From an uncultured Lachnospiraceae bacterium (GTDB lineage: Bacteria > Bacillota > Clostridia > Lachnospirales > Lachnospiraceae), in contig CAJTKK010000006.1 of NCBI GenBank assembly GCA_910576535.1, forward strand, positions 85,246-149,245: a DNA stretch of 64,000 nucleotides. Direction: 5' to 3'. Made by a program: the position numbers and the translations under genes. Of the stretch, positions 52,207 through 61,513 are shown piece by piece. Position 1 is the stretch's first letter. Each line of letters begins with the position of its first letter. The notes below the pieces were generated by a model. The model worked only from the letters and a program-made list of their open reading frames with translations, ran no database searches and was not told the origin of the DNA.

Positions 52207-53832
52207 ATGAGAGAAAAATACGAGTCATTGGCGCTTGTGGATTTAAAAGGGATAGCAAAGGCAAGAGGAATAAAAGGGACGTCCGGGATGAAAAAAGCAG
52301 AGATAATAGAAGCGATGCTTTCAGAGGATGAGAAGGGGAAAAGTATTGCGGAAAACCCGGCAGCAGCAGAAAAGACAGGCAGGGGAAGGCGGCCTGTGAT
52401 GAAAAATGCCCAGGAATTCAAAGGCGGGGCGGAAAACAGAAAAGTGAGAGGGGCTGCGGCACGGGAAAACACAAAAGCCGGGGAACAGCCTGAACCGGGT
52501 GCGGAACGCAGCCAGGAGGAAGGAAAACGCCAGGCGGAAGGCCGCGGGGAAGCGAAAGGAACCCATGAGAACAGAGGGGCAAATGAGGGGAAAAAGAACC
52601 AGAACGAAGGGCGTGTTTATGGGGAAAACCGTCAAGAGCCGCAGCCCCGCAGGGAAAGCAGGGCGGAAATGCCAAAAGAAGACGAAAAATACCCGGCAGA
52701 TTTAGACAGCGGGATTACTGCACATGGTATCCTGGAAGTGATGCCGGATGGTTATGGATTTATCCGGTGTGAAAATTATCTTCCCGGGGAAAATGATGTA
52801 TATGTGGCGCCCAGCCAGATCCGGCGGTTTAATCTGAAAACGGGGGATATCCTGGAAGGGAATACGAGGATTAAGACACAAAGCGAGAAATTCAGCGCGT
52901 TATTGTATGTGAAAACAGTTAATGGATATGCGCCGGAAGCAGCAATGCGCAGAGGTAATTTTGAAGATATGACGCCGGTTTTCCCGGATGAACGGCTGAA
53001 CCTTGAAACACCGGGAGCATCAGTAGCAATGCGTATTATGGATCTGATAAGCCCGGTAGGGAAAGGGCAGAGGGGGATGATTGTATCCCAGCCCAAAGCA
53101 GGGAAGACTACATTGTTAAAAGAAGTGGCGAAATCAATTAAGAGAAATTCGCCGGAAGTCCACTTAATCATTTTACTGATTGATGAACGTCCGGAAGAAG
53201 TGACGGATATTAAAGAAGCGATTGAAGGCCCCAATGTGGAAGTGATTTATTCTACTTTTGATGAACTGCCGGAACATCATAAACGTGTATCCGAGATGGT
53301 GATTGAGCGGGCGAAGCGTCTTGTGGAACACAAAAAGGATGTTATGATATTGTTAGACAGCATTACCCGTCTGACAAGGGCATATAACCTTACTGTCCCG
53401 CCCAGCGGAAGAACACTGTCAGGCGGTCTTGACCCTGCGGCTTTACATATGCCGAAGCGTTTCTTTGGCGCAGCCAGAAATATGCGGGGCGGGGGAAGCC
53501 TTACGATTCTGGCGACCGCTTTGGTGGAGACAGGGAGCAAGATGGATGATGTTGTTTACGAAGAATTTAAGGGGACGGGAAATATGGAACTGGTTCTTGA
53601 CCGCAAGCTTTCGGAACGGAGGGTATTCCCGGCGATTGATATTCCCAAGTCCAGTACAAGAAGGGAAGATTTACTGCTTTCGGCGGAGGAACAGGAAGCG
53701 ATTAATATTATGCGGAAGGCATTGAACGGGCTGAAGCCGGAGGAAGCCGTAGACAGGATACTGGATATGTTTTCAAAGACAAGGAATAATATGGAATTTG
53801 TTCAAATTGTAAAAAAAATGAAGTTCTTATAA
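52207..53832 (+). CDS. rho: Transcription termination factor Rho with long disordered insertion
   Basis: 541 residues, about 120 more than E. coli Rho. Residues 1-40 are the helical Rho N-domain (LVDLKGIAKARGIKG). Residues 45-165 are low-complexity Glu/Lys/Arg/Gly/Asn-rich and look disordered. Then come the RNA-binding cold-shock-like domain (EVMPDGYGFIRCENYLPGE), the P loop (SQPKAGKTTLLKE), Walker B VMILLDSITRL, and the Q/R loops (SGGLDPAALHMPK). GGAGGAG is 4-5 nt before ATG 52207. First gene of the rho-rpmE-DUF1385-prmC-prfA cluster. Confidence 0.96.
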   Translation: MREKYESLALVDLKGIAKARGIKGTSGMKKAEIIEAMLSEDEKGKSIAENPAAAEKTGRGRRPVMKNAQEFKGGAENRKVRGAAARENTKAGEQPEPGAERSQEEGKRQAEGRGEAKGTHENRGANEGKKNQNEGRVYGENRQEPQPRRESRAEMPKEDEKYPADLDSGITAHGILEVMPDGYGFIRCENYLPGENDVYVAPSQIRRFNLKTGDILEGNTRIKTQSEKFSALLYVKTVNGYAPEAAMRRGNFEDMTPVFPDERLNLETPGASVAMRIMDLISPVGKGQRGMIVSQPKAGKTTLLKEVAKSIKRNSPEVHLIILLIDERPEEVTDIKEAIEGPNVEVIYSTFDELPEHHKRVSEMVIERAKRLVEHKKDVMILLDSITRLTRAYNLTVPPSGRTLSGGLDPAALHMPKRFFGAARNMRGGGSLTILATALVETGSKMDDVVYEEFKGTGNMELVLDRKLSERRVFPAIDIPKSSTRREDLLLSAEEQEAINIMRKALNGLKPEEAVDRILDMFSKTRNNMEFVQIVKKMKFL

Positions 53833-53850
53833 AGTTCATATAGAAAATAC

Positions 53851-53879
53851 TTGCATGGCCGGATAAGCTGTGATATACT
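53851..53879 (+). promoter_or_regulatory. rpmE promoter
   Basis: TTGCAT (53851-53856), 17-bp spacer, TATACT (53874-53879). A leader of about 125 nt separates it from the rpmE ATG; L31 leaders in Firmicutes can bind regulatory protein or L31 itself, but I cannot place a known motif here. Confidence 0.6.
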
Positions 53880-54010
53880 AAAAAAGCTGTTTGGTTATTA
53901 TAAAAGACTTTCAGGGTCAGATATAGGCAGCTTGCAGCGGAGTATTGGCATGGATGACTATGCGGCCAAGGTAGCGCATGATAAATGTTTACTATAGAGA
54001 GGTGAAAAAA

Positions 54011-54217
54011 ATGAAAGAAGGAATCCATCCTAAGTATTATCAGGCAACAGTAACTTGCAACTGCGGTAACACATTTGTAACAGGTTCTACAAAACCGGAG
54101 ATTCATGTTGAAGTTTGTTCTAAATGCCATTCGTTCTATACCGGGCAGCAGAAGACGGTAAGGGCTGACGGACGTATTGACAAGTTCAACAGGAAATACG
54201 GCGTTGGGCAGAAATAA
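54011..54217 (+). CDS. rpmE: 50S ribosomal protein L31, zinc-binding form
   Basis: 68 residues starting MKEGIHPKYYQ, with four zinc-ligand-type cysteines (TCNCGNTF and VCSKCHSF), so the C+ form used when zinc is sufficient. GAGGTG lies 7 nt before ATG 54011; the in-frame ATG at 53978 would add 11 residues not found in L31. Has its own promoter and is followed by a hairpin terminator. Confidence 0.96.
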   Translation: MKEGIHPKYYQATVTCNCGNTFVTGSTKPEIHVEVCSKCHSFYTGQQKTVRADGRIDKFNRKYGVGQK

Positions 54218-54300
54218 ATCTGCAAAGGATAAATTTGCTGTACAAGTCAGGATTTGTGCAGTGAGGATGGTTATGAATGTAAGAGGAAAGCTTACTGAAA

Positions 54301-54330
54301 AAGGTTGAGGTGCATATCTCAACCTTATTT
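54301..54330 (+). terminator. Hairpin after rpmE
   Basis: AAGGTTGAG (54301-54309), loop of 8 nt, CTCAACCTT (54318-54326), then ATTT. The stem is perfect but the T-run is short, so it may be a partial terminator that lets some transcripts reach DUF1385. Confidence 0.55.
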
Positions 54331-54386
54331 AAATACAGAATATTGGCGATATATAATAGCAATCGGTTAATGAGGACTGGAATGTG

Positions 54387-55394
54387 ATGAAGAAGGACAA
54401 AGGCGGGCGTTATTCCGGCATCGGCGGACAGGCGGTGCTGGAAGGCGTAATGATGAAAAATAAAGAACAGTATGCTGTGGCCGTGCGTAAGCCGGATGGT
54501 GAAATTGATGTGGAAGTGGATATATATAAAGGGATTATGGACGGGAGCGGGCTGAAAAAAGCCCCTTTTATCCGTGGCGTTTTTAATTTCCTTGATTCCA
54601 TGATACTGGGTATGAGAACCCTGAATCATTCCGTTTCTTTTTATGAAGAGGAAGGGGCGGAAGAAACGGCGGTAGACAAAATTTTTCATAAAATTTTTAA
54701 GGAAAAAGCAGAAAATGTTATGCTTGGCATTGTAACCGTTTTTTCTGTTGTGCTTGCGGTGGCTGTTTTTATAGCGCTTCCGTATTATATTGCTTCTTTA
54801 TTTGAAGCGTATATCCGTAATGCATCCGTAATGGCGGTAATAGAGGGGCTGATGCGGATTCTTATCTTCGTAGGGTATATTGTGGCAATTACGATGATGA
54901 AAGATATTAAACGTCTTTACCAATACCATGGGGCAGAGCATAAATGCATCAACTGCATTGAAAAAGGGCGGCCGTTGACAGTTCATAATGTGATGCGCAG
55001 TTCAAGGCTTCATAAAAGATGCGGGACCAGTTTTATGTTTTTCGTAGTATTTGTCAGCATTATTGTATTTTTCTTTATCCGGACGCAGCAGCCGGCATTG
55101 CGTATTCTCCTTAGGATTGCGCTGATTCCGGTTATTGCAGGGATTTCTTATGAAATTATCCGTCTGGCAGGCAGGAGCGACCATATTCTGGTGCGGATTC
55201 TTTCCGCTCCGGGTATGCTGCTGCAAAGGCTGACTACGAAAGAACCGGATGAGGAAATGATTCAGGTGGCGATGGCTTCCGTAGAGGCGGTTTTTGACTG
55301 GAAAGCCTATCTGAAAGACACTTTTGGATATGAGATCGACGATTCCTGGCTGGTGGATCAGGCGCCGGAGGAGGGCGAAGAGGACGGCATTTAG
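54387..55394 (+). CDS. DUF1385 membrane protein
   Basis: 335 residues. It opens with the family signature YSGIGGQAVLEGVMMK, has membrane helices near 108-130, 150-172, 210-230 and 235-260, and includes the conserved YHGAEHKCINCIE and SRLHKRCGTSF segments, which contain potential metal-binding His and Cys. Function not established; the family nearly always sits between rpmE and prmC in Firmicutes, as here. ATG 54387; a GTG directly before it is in frame. Confidence 0.88.
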   Translation: MKKDKGGRYSGIGGQAVLEGVMMKNKEQYAVAVRKPDGEIDVEVDIYKGIMDGSGLKKAPFIRGVFNFLDSMILGMRTLNHSVSFYEEEGAEETAVDKIFHKIFKEKAENVMLGIVTVFSVVLAVAVFIALPYYIASLFEAYIRNASVMAVIEGLMRILIFVGYIVAITMMKDIKRLYQYHGAEHKCINCIEKGRPLTVHNVMRSSRLHKRCGTSFMFFVVFVSIIVFFFIRTQQPALRILLRIALIPVIAGISYEIIRLAGRSDHILVRILSAPGMLLQRLTTKEPDEEMIQVAMASVEAVFDWKAYLKDTFGYEIDDSWLVDQAPEEGEEDGI

Positions 55395-55573
55395 CTTGTG
55401 CAATGCCCGGGAATGGACTGGGCAGAATGGGATGGCATTGATAAAACAGGCATAAGGTTACCGTATGCCGGAGAACCGGAAAAGAGCGGAAAGTTTTAAA
55501 AATATCCCGGAATAAAAAGCCGCTGTAAAAACAGAAAACAGATTTGCAAAAAACAGAATAAAGAGAATGCATT

Positions 55574-56452
55574 ATGAAATATGAAGAAGTATATCATTAT
55601 GGCGTTCATGAGCTTGCAGAAGCCGGCATCGGGGAAAATGAGCTGGATGCCAGGCTGCTGTTAGAGTATGTCTGTCATACGGGCAGGAATGACCTGCTTG
55701 CCCATGGGGACCGTGAAGTGCCGGAAGAAGAGAAAAACATATATTTTGATTTAATAGAAAAAAGAAAAACCCATAGGCCGCTGCAATATATTATGGGCAG
55801 ACAGGAATTTATGGGACTGGTTTTTAAAGTGAATGAGCATGTATTGATCCCGAGGCAGGATACGGAAATTTTGGTGGAAGAGGCGCTGCGCCATCTTCAT
55901 GACGGGATGGAGATACTGGATATGTGTACCGGGTCAGGGTGTATCCTTTTAAGCCTGCTGCATTATTCCAATGGCTGCATAGGGGTAGGGGCGGATATCT
56001 CGGGAAAAGCCCTGGCGGTGGCAGAAGAAAATGCAAAAAGGCTAAAAGGGCGGGAAGAAAAAGAAAAGGGGAAGTTCCGCTGCCGTTTTGTACAAAGCGA
56101 TTTATTTGAAAAGGTAGAAGGAACGTACGATATGATTGTTTCCAACCCGCCTTATATTCCAACGGAAGTTATTTCCGGCTTAATGGAGGAAGTAAGGGAT
56201 TATGAACCGGTGGAAGCTTTGGACGGGAAAGAGGACGGGCTATTCTTTTACCGGGAAATTGCTTCCCATGCGCTGGCATTTCTGAAGGGCGGGGGCTATC
56301 TTTTTTTTGAAATAGGATATGACCAGGCAAAAGCGGTAGGGAAGATTATGGAAGAGGCCGGATATCAGGGTATTACAGCCGTTAAGGACTATGCCGGGCT
56401 GGATCGGGTTGTGTATGGATGGAAATCCGCCAAAAGCGGTAGAAAGGAATAG
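55574..56452 (+). CDS. prmC: Peptide chain release factor N5-glutamine methyltransferase PrmC
   Basis: 292 residues. Helical N-terminal domain that recognises the release factor (1-80), then a SAM methyltransferase with ILDMCTGSGCILLSLL (SAM loop), VGADISGKALAVA, and the catalytic SNPPYIP. It methylates the Gln of the GGQ motif of RF1, encoded immediately downstream (2 bp away). No strong site precedes the ATG; AAAGAG is nearest. Confidence 0.95.
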   Translation: MKYEEVYHYGVHELAEAGIGENELDARLLLEYVCHTGRNDLLAHGDREVPEEEKNIYFDLIEKRKTHRPLQYIMGRQEFMGLVFKVNEHVLIPRQDTEILVEEALRHLHDGMEILDMCTGSGCILLSLLHYSNGCIGVGADISGKALAVAEENAKRLKGREEKEKGKFRCRFVQSDLFEKVEGTYDMIVSNPPYIPTEVISGLMEEVRDYEPVEALDGKEDGLFFYREIASHALAFLKGGGYLFFEIGYDQAKAVGKIMEEAGYQGITAVKDYAGLDRVVYGWKSAKSGRKE

Positions 56453-56454
56453 GG

Positions 56455-57528
56455 ATGTTTGATAAATTAGAGGATTTACTTATTCGTTTTGAGGAAATAT
56501 TAAGCGAGCTGGGCGAGCCGACAGTAACGAACAATCAGGAACGCTTCCGCGCACTGATGAAGGAGCAAAGCGATTTGACTCCTATTGTGGAAGCTTATAG
56601 AGAGTATAAAAAATGCAGGCAGGATGTTGAGGACAGCGTTTCTATGCTGGAAGAAGAAAATGATGAAGATATGCGGGATATGTTAAAAGAGGAATTGAAT
56701 GTTTCCAAAAAGCGCGTGGAAGAACTGGAGCAGGAACTGAAAGTTCTTCTTCTCCCTAAAGACCCAAATGACGACAAAGACGTTATTGTAGAAATCAGGG
56801 CAGGGGCGGGCGGAGATGAGGCGGCTCTTTTTGCTGCAGAAATGTACCGTCTGTATGTTCATTATGCAGAAAGCCAGCGTTGGAAAGTAGAAACCATGAA
56901 TGTGGATGAAATCGGCATTGGCGGGATGAAAGAAGTGAATTTTATGATTTCCGGCCAGGGCGCGTATTCTAAATTGAAATATGAAAGCGGGGTACACCGG
57001 GTACAGCGTGTGCCGGAAACCGAATCCGGCGGCCGCATCCATACTTCCACCATTACGGTAGCGGTTATGCCTGAAGTGGAGGAAGTGGATGTGGTGATTG
57101 ACGACAAGGATATCAGGATTGACGTTATGAGGGCATCCGGGAATGGCGGACAGTGCGTCAATACAACGGACTCTGCCGTGCGTTTGACTCATTATCCTAC
57201 CGGTATTGTCGTTTACAGCCAGACGGAAAAATCCCAGCTTCAGAACAAGGCAAAGGCATTTGCACTGCTGCGCGCCAAACTTTATGATATTGAGCAGCAA
57301 AAAGCCCATGACGCGGAAGCGGAACTGCGCCGCAGCCAGATAGGCACAGGTGACCGTTCAGAGAAGATAAGGACATATAATTTCCCCCAGGGAAGAGTAA
57401 CGGATCACCGGATCAACCTGACCTTGTATAAGCTGGATAAGATTATGAATGGGGATATCCAGGAAATCCTGGATGCTTGCATTGCGGCGGATCAGGCGGC
57501 AAAACTTCTGAAAATGGGTGAGAACTGA
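56455..57528 (+). CDS. prfA: Peptide chain release factor 1
   Basis: 357 residues. N-terminal coiled coil, the stop-codon-reading domain with RVPETESGGRIHTST (the PxT tripeptide is PET here), and the catalytic SGNGGQCVNTT loop. C-terminal helices end LKMGEN. Reads UAA and UAG. It starts 2 bp after the prmC stop. Confidence 0.97.
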   Translation: MFDKLEDLLIRFEEILSELGEPTVTNNQERFRALMKEQSDLTPIVEAYREYKKCRQDVEDSVSMLEEENDEDMRDMLKEELNVSKKRVEELEQELKVLLLPKDPNDDKDVIVEIRAGAGGDEAALFAAEMYRLYVHYAESQRWKVETMNVDEIGIGGMKEVNFMISGQGAYSKLKYESGVHRVQRVPETESGGRIHTSTITVAVMPEVEEVDVVIDDKDIRIDVMRASGNGGQCVNTTDSAVRLTHYPTGIVVYSQTEKSQLQNKAKAFALLRAKLYDIEQQKAHDAEAELRRSQIGTGDRSEKIRTYNFPQGRVTDHRINLTLYKLDKIMNGDIQEILDACIAADQAAKLLKMGEN

Positions 57529-57626
57529 TTTCCATAGGAGACGGGCCAGGAGACGAAGCGGAGATTGGGCGGATACCAGGGGGATTTTTAAGTTTGATTC
57601 ATAATTTGTTTTCACATCATAAAAGA

Positions 57627-57670
57627 AAACCGGTTCATTTCTATTTTCAGATGAACCGGTTTGTTCTTTT
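57627..57670 (+). terminator. Rho-independent terminator after prfA
   Basis: AAACCGGTTCAT (57627-57638), 12-nt loop, ATGAACCGGTTT (57651-57662), then TGTTCTTTT. Ends the translation-factor cluster. Between it and 57867 I see one short open frame (57683-57829, no ATG), discussed in the findings, and no other gene. Confidence 0.75.
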
Positions 57671-57867
57671 GCCTTTTTATAAGAAAAACCGTATATTTCC
57701 ATTGCAGATACTATTTTAGGGGAGCTGGAGCGGCAGTTTCATATAAAAGGGAGGCATGTGGCAAAGTATATCGAAAAAAGTGCGAATGATACCATTGTTA
57801 TATTTCTTCTTTATTTTGTGATAAAATAATTTTTAGATACAAAGGGGAAAGAAAGGCGGGCGGAAGA

Positions 57868-59178
57868 ATGTTAGGCGGTTCAGTTTATATTGCGTTCATT
57901 AGGTATATCATAAGTCTTACCGGGGTCAATGTATTTTATGCGCTGATGAGTGAAGCACGGTATGGAAGAAAAAAGACCGTGATATATAGCGCCTGCTTTT
58001 ATGGGGCTATGCTTGTGCTGGCGTGTATCTGGTATATAGCAGATTGGGAGAATTGTGTAAAAGCTGTGGCATTTCTTATGTATATTGGTTTTGCGGTCTT
58101 TGTTGTTTTTATGAGCAAAGGTCCTTTTTATCTTTCGATGTACAAACTGGCATTCACTTATTACCTTTTGGCGGTATTTCTTATTGGAGGGATAGAGTTT
58201 TCACTTATTGTCTGCAATGGAAACGTATGGGCAGATATCGCTGCCCGTATTGTGCTTATTTTGTTGATTGCCTTTTTTATTAATAAATATTTAAGGAATT
58301 CGATAAAGGCTTTTGGGGCGTATGTGGAAAAAGAGCTGGACTGGTTCAGCGTTACGCTGATGATTTTCAGCTTGATTTGCGGGATTGGTTTTATCTTAAA
58401 TCCGGGAAGGATGGATCAAAGCCCGTACCGGTTCTATCAGATGGCGGTCACTTTCTTCCTGATAGGGGTTTTGCAGCTTCTCATGTTCCGGCTTTATCTG
58501 CATATAGGAAAAGAACAGGAATACCAGAAGGAAAACCAGCTCATGTTAATGAATCATAGGCTGCTGGAACGGCAGCTAGAAGTGCTGGAAGAGGCGGCGG
58601 AATCCGGAAAAAGGAACCGACATAATATAAAGCAGCATCATGCTGTCATTACCGGGTTTGCCCGTGAGGGGCAGATGGAAGGGCTGGTGCAGTACCTGAA
58701 GGAATACGAAGGATATGTGGAGGATATGGAGGAAGAAGAAAGCATATGCGAAAATGCCGCCGTCAACCATATTCTGTCAGCATATGCCAGAAAAGCAGGG
58801 AAAGAGCAGATAGAGGTCAGGATGGACATCGAACTGGACAAGGAACTGCCCATACCGGGCATTGACTTAATTACAATTATATCCAATGCGTTTGAAAATG
58901 CTATTTATGGGTGTATGGAAGTGAAAAAACAGACGCCGGGGAGGGAATGCCTGATTCATCTTACTATAAAAAAGAAAAAGAATAAACTGGCTATTTACTG
59001 CAGCAATACATGCAAGCTGGAGACAGAGCTAAGGAAAGGGGAACCAAAGCCGGAATTTACAGGAGGGATCGGTGTGTCCAGTATTATAAAAACAGCGGAA
59101 AAGTTTGACGGGGAATACGATTTCAAGAACGATGCAGGGGTGTTTGTTTTCCGACTGATTATAAATATTCCTCAATAG
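57868..59178 (+). CDS. GHKL sensor histidine kinase
   Basis: 436 residues. About six membrane helices to residue 215, then a coiled linker, phospho-His box NRHNIKQHHAVITGF and an ATP-binding domain (LITIISNAFENAIYG, FTGGIGVSSIIKTAEKFDG). AgrC/ComD-like layout. GGGCGG precedes the ATG. A LytTR regulator and a second kinase of the same family follow. Confidence 0.88.
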   Translation: MLGGSVYIAFIRYIISLTGVNVFYALMSEARYGRKKTVIYSACFYGAMLVLACIWYIADWENCVKAVAFLMYIGFAVFVVFMSKGPFYLSMYKLAFTYYLLAVFLIGGIEFSLIVCNGNVWADIAARIVLILLIAFFINKYLRNSIKAFGAYVEKELDWFSVTLMIFSLICGIGFILNPGRMDQSPYRFYQMAVTFFLIGVLQLLMFRLYLHIGKEQEYQKENQLMLMNHRLLERQLEVLEEAAESGKRNRHNIKQHHAVITGFAREGQMEGLVQYLKEYEGYVEDMEEEESICENAAVNHILSAYARKAGKEQIEVRMDIELDKELPIPGIDLITIISNAFENAIYGCMEVKKQTPGRECLIHLTIKKKKNKLAIYCSNTCKLETELRKGEPKPEFTGGIGVSSIIKTAEKFDGEYDFKNDAGVFVFRLIINIPQ

Positions 59179-59270
59179 GCCCTGGCGCCAAAATCGTACG
59201 GATAAAAAGTGATAAAGCAAAAAAGTTTCTGCAGCGGCCTGTCTGCAAGCGGAAACGGCAAAATTTAAAT

Positions 59271-59279
59271 GGGGGGGGG
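59271..59279 (+). repeat. Run of nine G at the ribosome binding site of a regulator gene
   Basis: A G9 homopolymer ends 6 nt before ATG 59286 and takes the place of the Shine-Dalgarno sequence. Length change by slippage would alter translation start efficiency without changing the protein. Confidence 0.8.
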
Positions 59280-59285
59280 TAGATC

Positions 59286-60014
59286 ATGTATCTGATAGTG
59301 CTCTGTGACGACGAAGCATCAGAATTAAAAAAGGCAGAAAATATGCTGAGTGTCTACCGGAAAGAACATCCTAAACTGGACATTATGGTGACTTGTTTTG
59401 AAAGTGCAGATGAACTGCTTTATATGGTCAGGGAAAAAGAATACATGCCGGATATGATCTTGATGGATATTTATATGCCGGAAAAAATGGGGATTGAGGC
59501 GGCAAGGGAACTGCGCAGCCTAGGGAATGAGGGGAAAATTATTTTTCTTACTACGTCAAAGAACCATGCATTGGAAGCTTTTGGGGTAGGGGCGGCGCAA
59601 TACCTGGTAAAACCGGTACTGAAGGAAGAATTATTTCCGGTATTGGATCAGTTCCTAAAAGATATTGAAGAAAACCGGCAAAGGTATCTTCTGCTGCGGG
59701 CAGACGGCAGAACCCGCCGTGTGGCCGTCAATGACATCGTATGCTGTGAGGCGCATGGCAAAGCGCAGTGTATGCATCTTTCGGATAATTCCCAGTTATT
59801 GCTTCGTATGACGATGACAGAGATTTACGGGATGCTTTCCCGCTATCAGGAATTTGTGAGGGTGGGGATTGCCTATATTGTCAATCTGGAATTTGTGGAC
59901 AGTATGAATGGGCAGGACATCTGCCTGAATACGGGCAGGAAAATTTATCTGCCAAGGGGCGCTTATAAAACATTAAAGGAACAATACTTTAGGTATTATT
60001 GTGAGGAACGGTGA
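59286..60014 (+). CDS. LytTR-family response regulator
   Basis: 242 residues. Receiver domain with CDDEAS, phospho-acceptor in LMDIYMPEK, Thr in LTTSK and Lys in LVKPVL; LytTR domain from about 140 (RRVAVNDIVCCEAHG; FVRVGIAYIVNLEFV). It sits between two GHKL kinase genes, both of which may phosphorylate it. Unusual start region: the ATG is preceded by nine G and TAGATC. Target genes not evident. Confidence 0.88.
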   Translation: MYLIVLCDDEASELKKAENMLSVYRKEHPKLDIMVTCFESADELLYMVREKEYMPDMILMDIYMPEKMGIEAARELRSLGNEGKIIFLTTSKNHALEAFGVGAAQYLVKPVLKEELFPVLDQFLKDIEENRQRYLLLRADGRTRRVAVNDIVCCEAHGKAQCMHLSDNSQLLLRMTMTEIYGMLSRYQEFVRVGIAYIVNLEFVDSMNGQDICLNTGRKIYLPRGAYKTLKEQYFRYYCEER

Positions 60015-60075
60015 CGGACCGGTTTGGCAAAAGAGCCTGGATTAGGAAAAAAAGGAAGAGTGGAGGATAGGAGGA

Positions 60076-61368
60076 ATGCTTTTTGAGGACAATGCCCCCT
60101 ATTATATGATCAAATGCCTGCTCATTGTTGGCGGAACGATGGGGATGATGGCTTCCTGCACAAGGATAAAATGTTCGCGGAAAAAAATGGCGGTGATGCT
60201 TGGGCTGTATTTTTTATGGATAGGATGCTGGTCTTTGTTTATGATAGAGTTTTATGACGTATTGACTTTGCTGCGGTTTTGCATTCCGACCATTTCCCTG
60301 CCGTGCATCTTGATGCTGTATTTTCTGTCGGAATATTCCCCGTGGCAGGCTGTATTCAATTATACGATGCAGATCAGCATTGCTTTGATTGTTGCCATGA
60401 GCCAGACTGTTCTTGTGACGGAGCTTGCCGGCGGGGAAAGCATGGATTTTTTCATCCGGGTGAGCAGCTTTTCTCTCTGTATTGCGATAGAGTGGAAATT
60501 GCTAAGGGGGAAGTTTGTCCTGTTAGATTATCTTCCGGATAAAAGCTGGAGAAGCCTGACCTATGTGCCGGTCAGTTTTATGTTTCTTATTATTTTTATA
60601 GGAACATATCCCGTGCATTATATGGAGGCGAAGCAAAGTGTCGCATATTTGTATGGCGTTGCGGCGATTATGGTAATTGTGTATATTACTTTATTCCGCA
60701 GCCTATTCCACCAATATAAGCTGCAGCTTATGGAGTTGACGGAAGTAAGCAATAATATGCTGAAAAGGGAACTTGCGCTGATGCAGAAACAGGTGGAAGA
60801 TGCGAAACGTTTCCGGCATGATTTAAGGCATCATGACAGGGTGATTGCGGAATATGTCAGAAGAGAGGAGACAGGGAAGCTGTTTGAATTTTTAGAGCAG
60901 CAGGAGAGGGAATATTCGAAAACGGATTTTGTGAAAATATGTGAAAATATTACGGTAGATAATATTCTGGGAATCTATACAAAGGAAGCAAGGGAGAACG
61001 GCATCTATGTGGATCTTAATGTAATGGTACAGCAGGAAACAGGGATCCGGGATACCGATTTTATTGCTATATTGGGCAATGCCATGGAGAATGCAGTCCA
61101 CGGATGCGGCCAGTCGGAAAAAGAGGAACAAAGAATTCAGGTACATATCAGGCAAAAGGGGGGGAAGCTGGCAATACGGATTTCCAATACTTGTGCTTCC
61201 GGGATTGTATTTAAAGATGGCATCCCGGTACGTAAAAACAGCAAAGAAAAAGGAATCGGCATAGAAAGCATACAGCGCAGTGTGAGGCATTATGACGGAG
61301 AGGTGGATTTTAAAGTGGAAAACGGGGAATTTGTAACAAGGATATTATTAAACCTTCTCCAAGCGTGA
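60076..61368 (+). CDS. GHKL sensor histidine kinase
   Basis: 430 residues. Six or so membrane helices to about 210, then a coiled linker, phospho-His box KRFRHDLRHHDRVIAEY and an ATP-binding domain (DFIAILGNAMENAVHGC, EKGIGIESIQRSVRHYDG). AGGAGGA precedes the ATG. Third gene of the kinase-regulator-kinase cluster; its sensor half differs from that of the kinase at 57868, so the two probably detect different signals. Confidence 0.88.
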   Translation: MLFEDNAPYYMIKCLLIVGGTMGMMASCTRIKCSRKKMAVMLGLYFLWIGCWSLFMIEFYDVLTLLRFCIPTISLPCILMLYFLSEYSPWQAVFNYTMQISIALIVAMSQTVLVTELAGGESMDFFIRVSSFSLCIAIEWKLLRGKFVLLDYLPDKSWRSLTYVPVSFMFLIIFIGTYPVHYMEAKQSVAYLYGVAAIMVIVYITLFRSLFHQYKLQLMELTEVSNNMLKRELALMQKQVEDAKRFRHDLRHHDRVIAEYVRREETGKLFEFLEQQEREYSKTDFVKICENITVDNILGIYTKEARENGIYVDLNVMVQQETGIRDTDFIAILGNAMENAVHGCGQSEKEEQRIQVHIRQKGGKLAIRISNTCASGIVFKDGIPVRKNSKEKGIGIESIQRSVRHYDGEVDFKVENGEFVTRILLNLLQA

Positions 61369-61513
61369 TATAATCCGAAATTGTTTATGGAAAATGTGTT
61401 TGTATGCAAAAGATGCCGGAAAAGATACAATACATTCCAAAATGCTTCAAAAAAAGCTTTTCTTTGATATACTTTACAGCAACGGAAGAGTATAATAGGA
61501 GAGGAGATGCATT

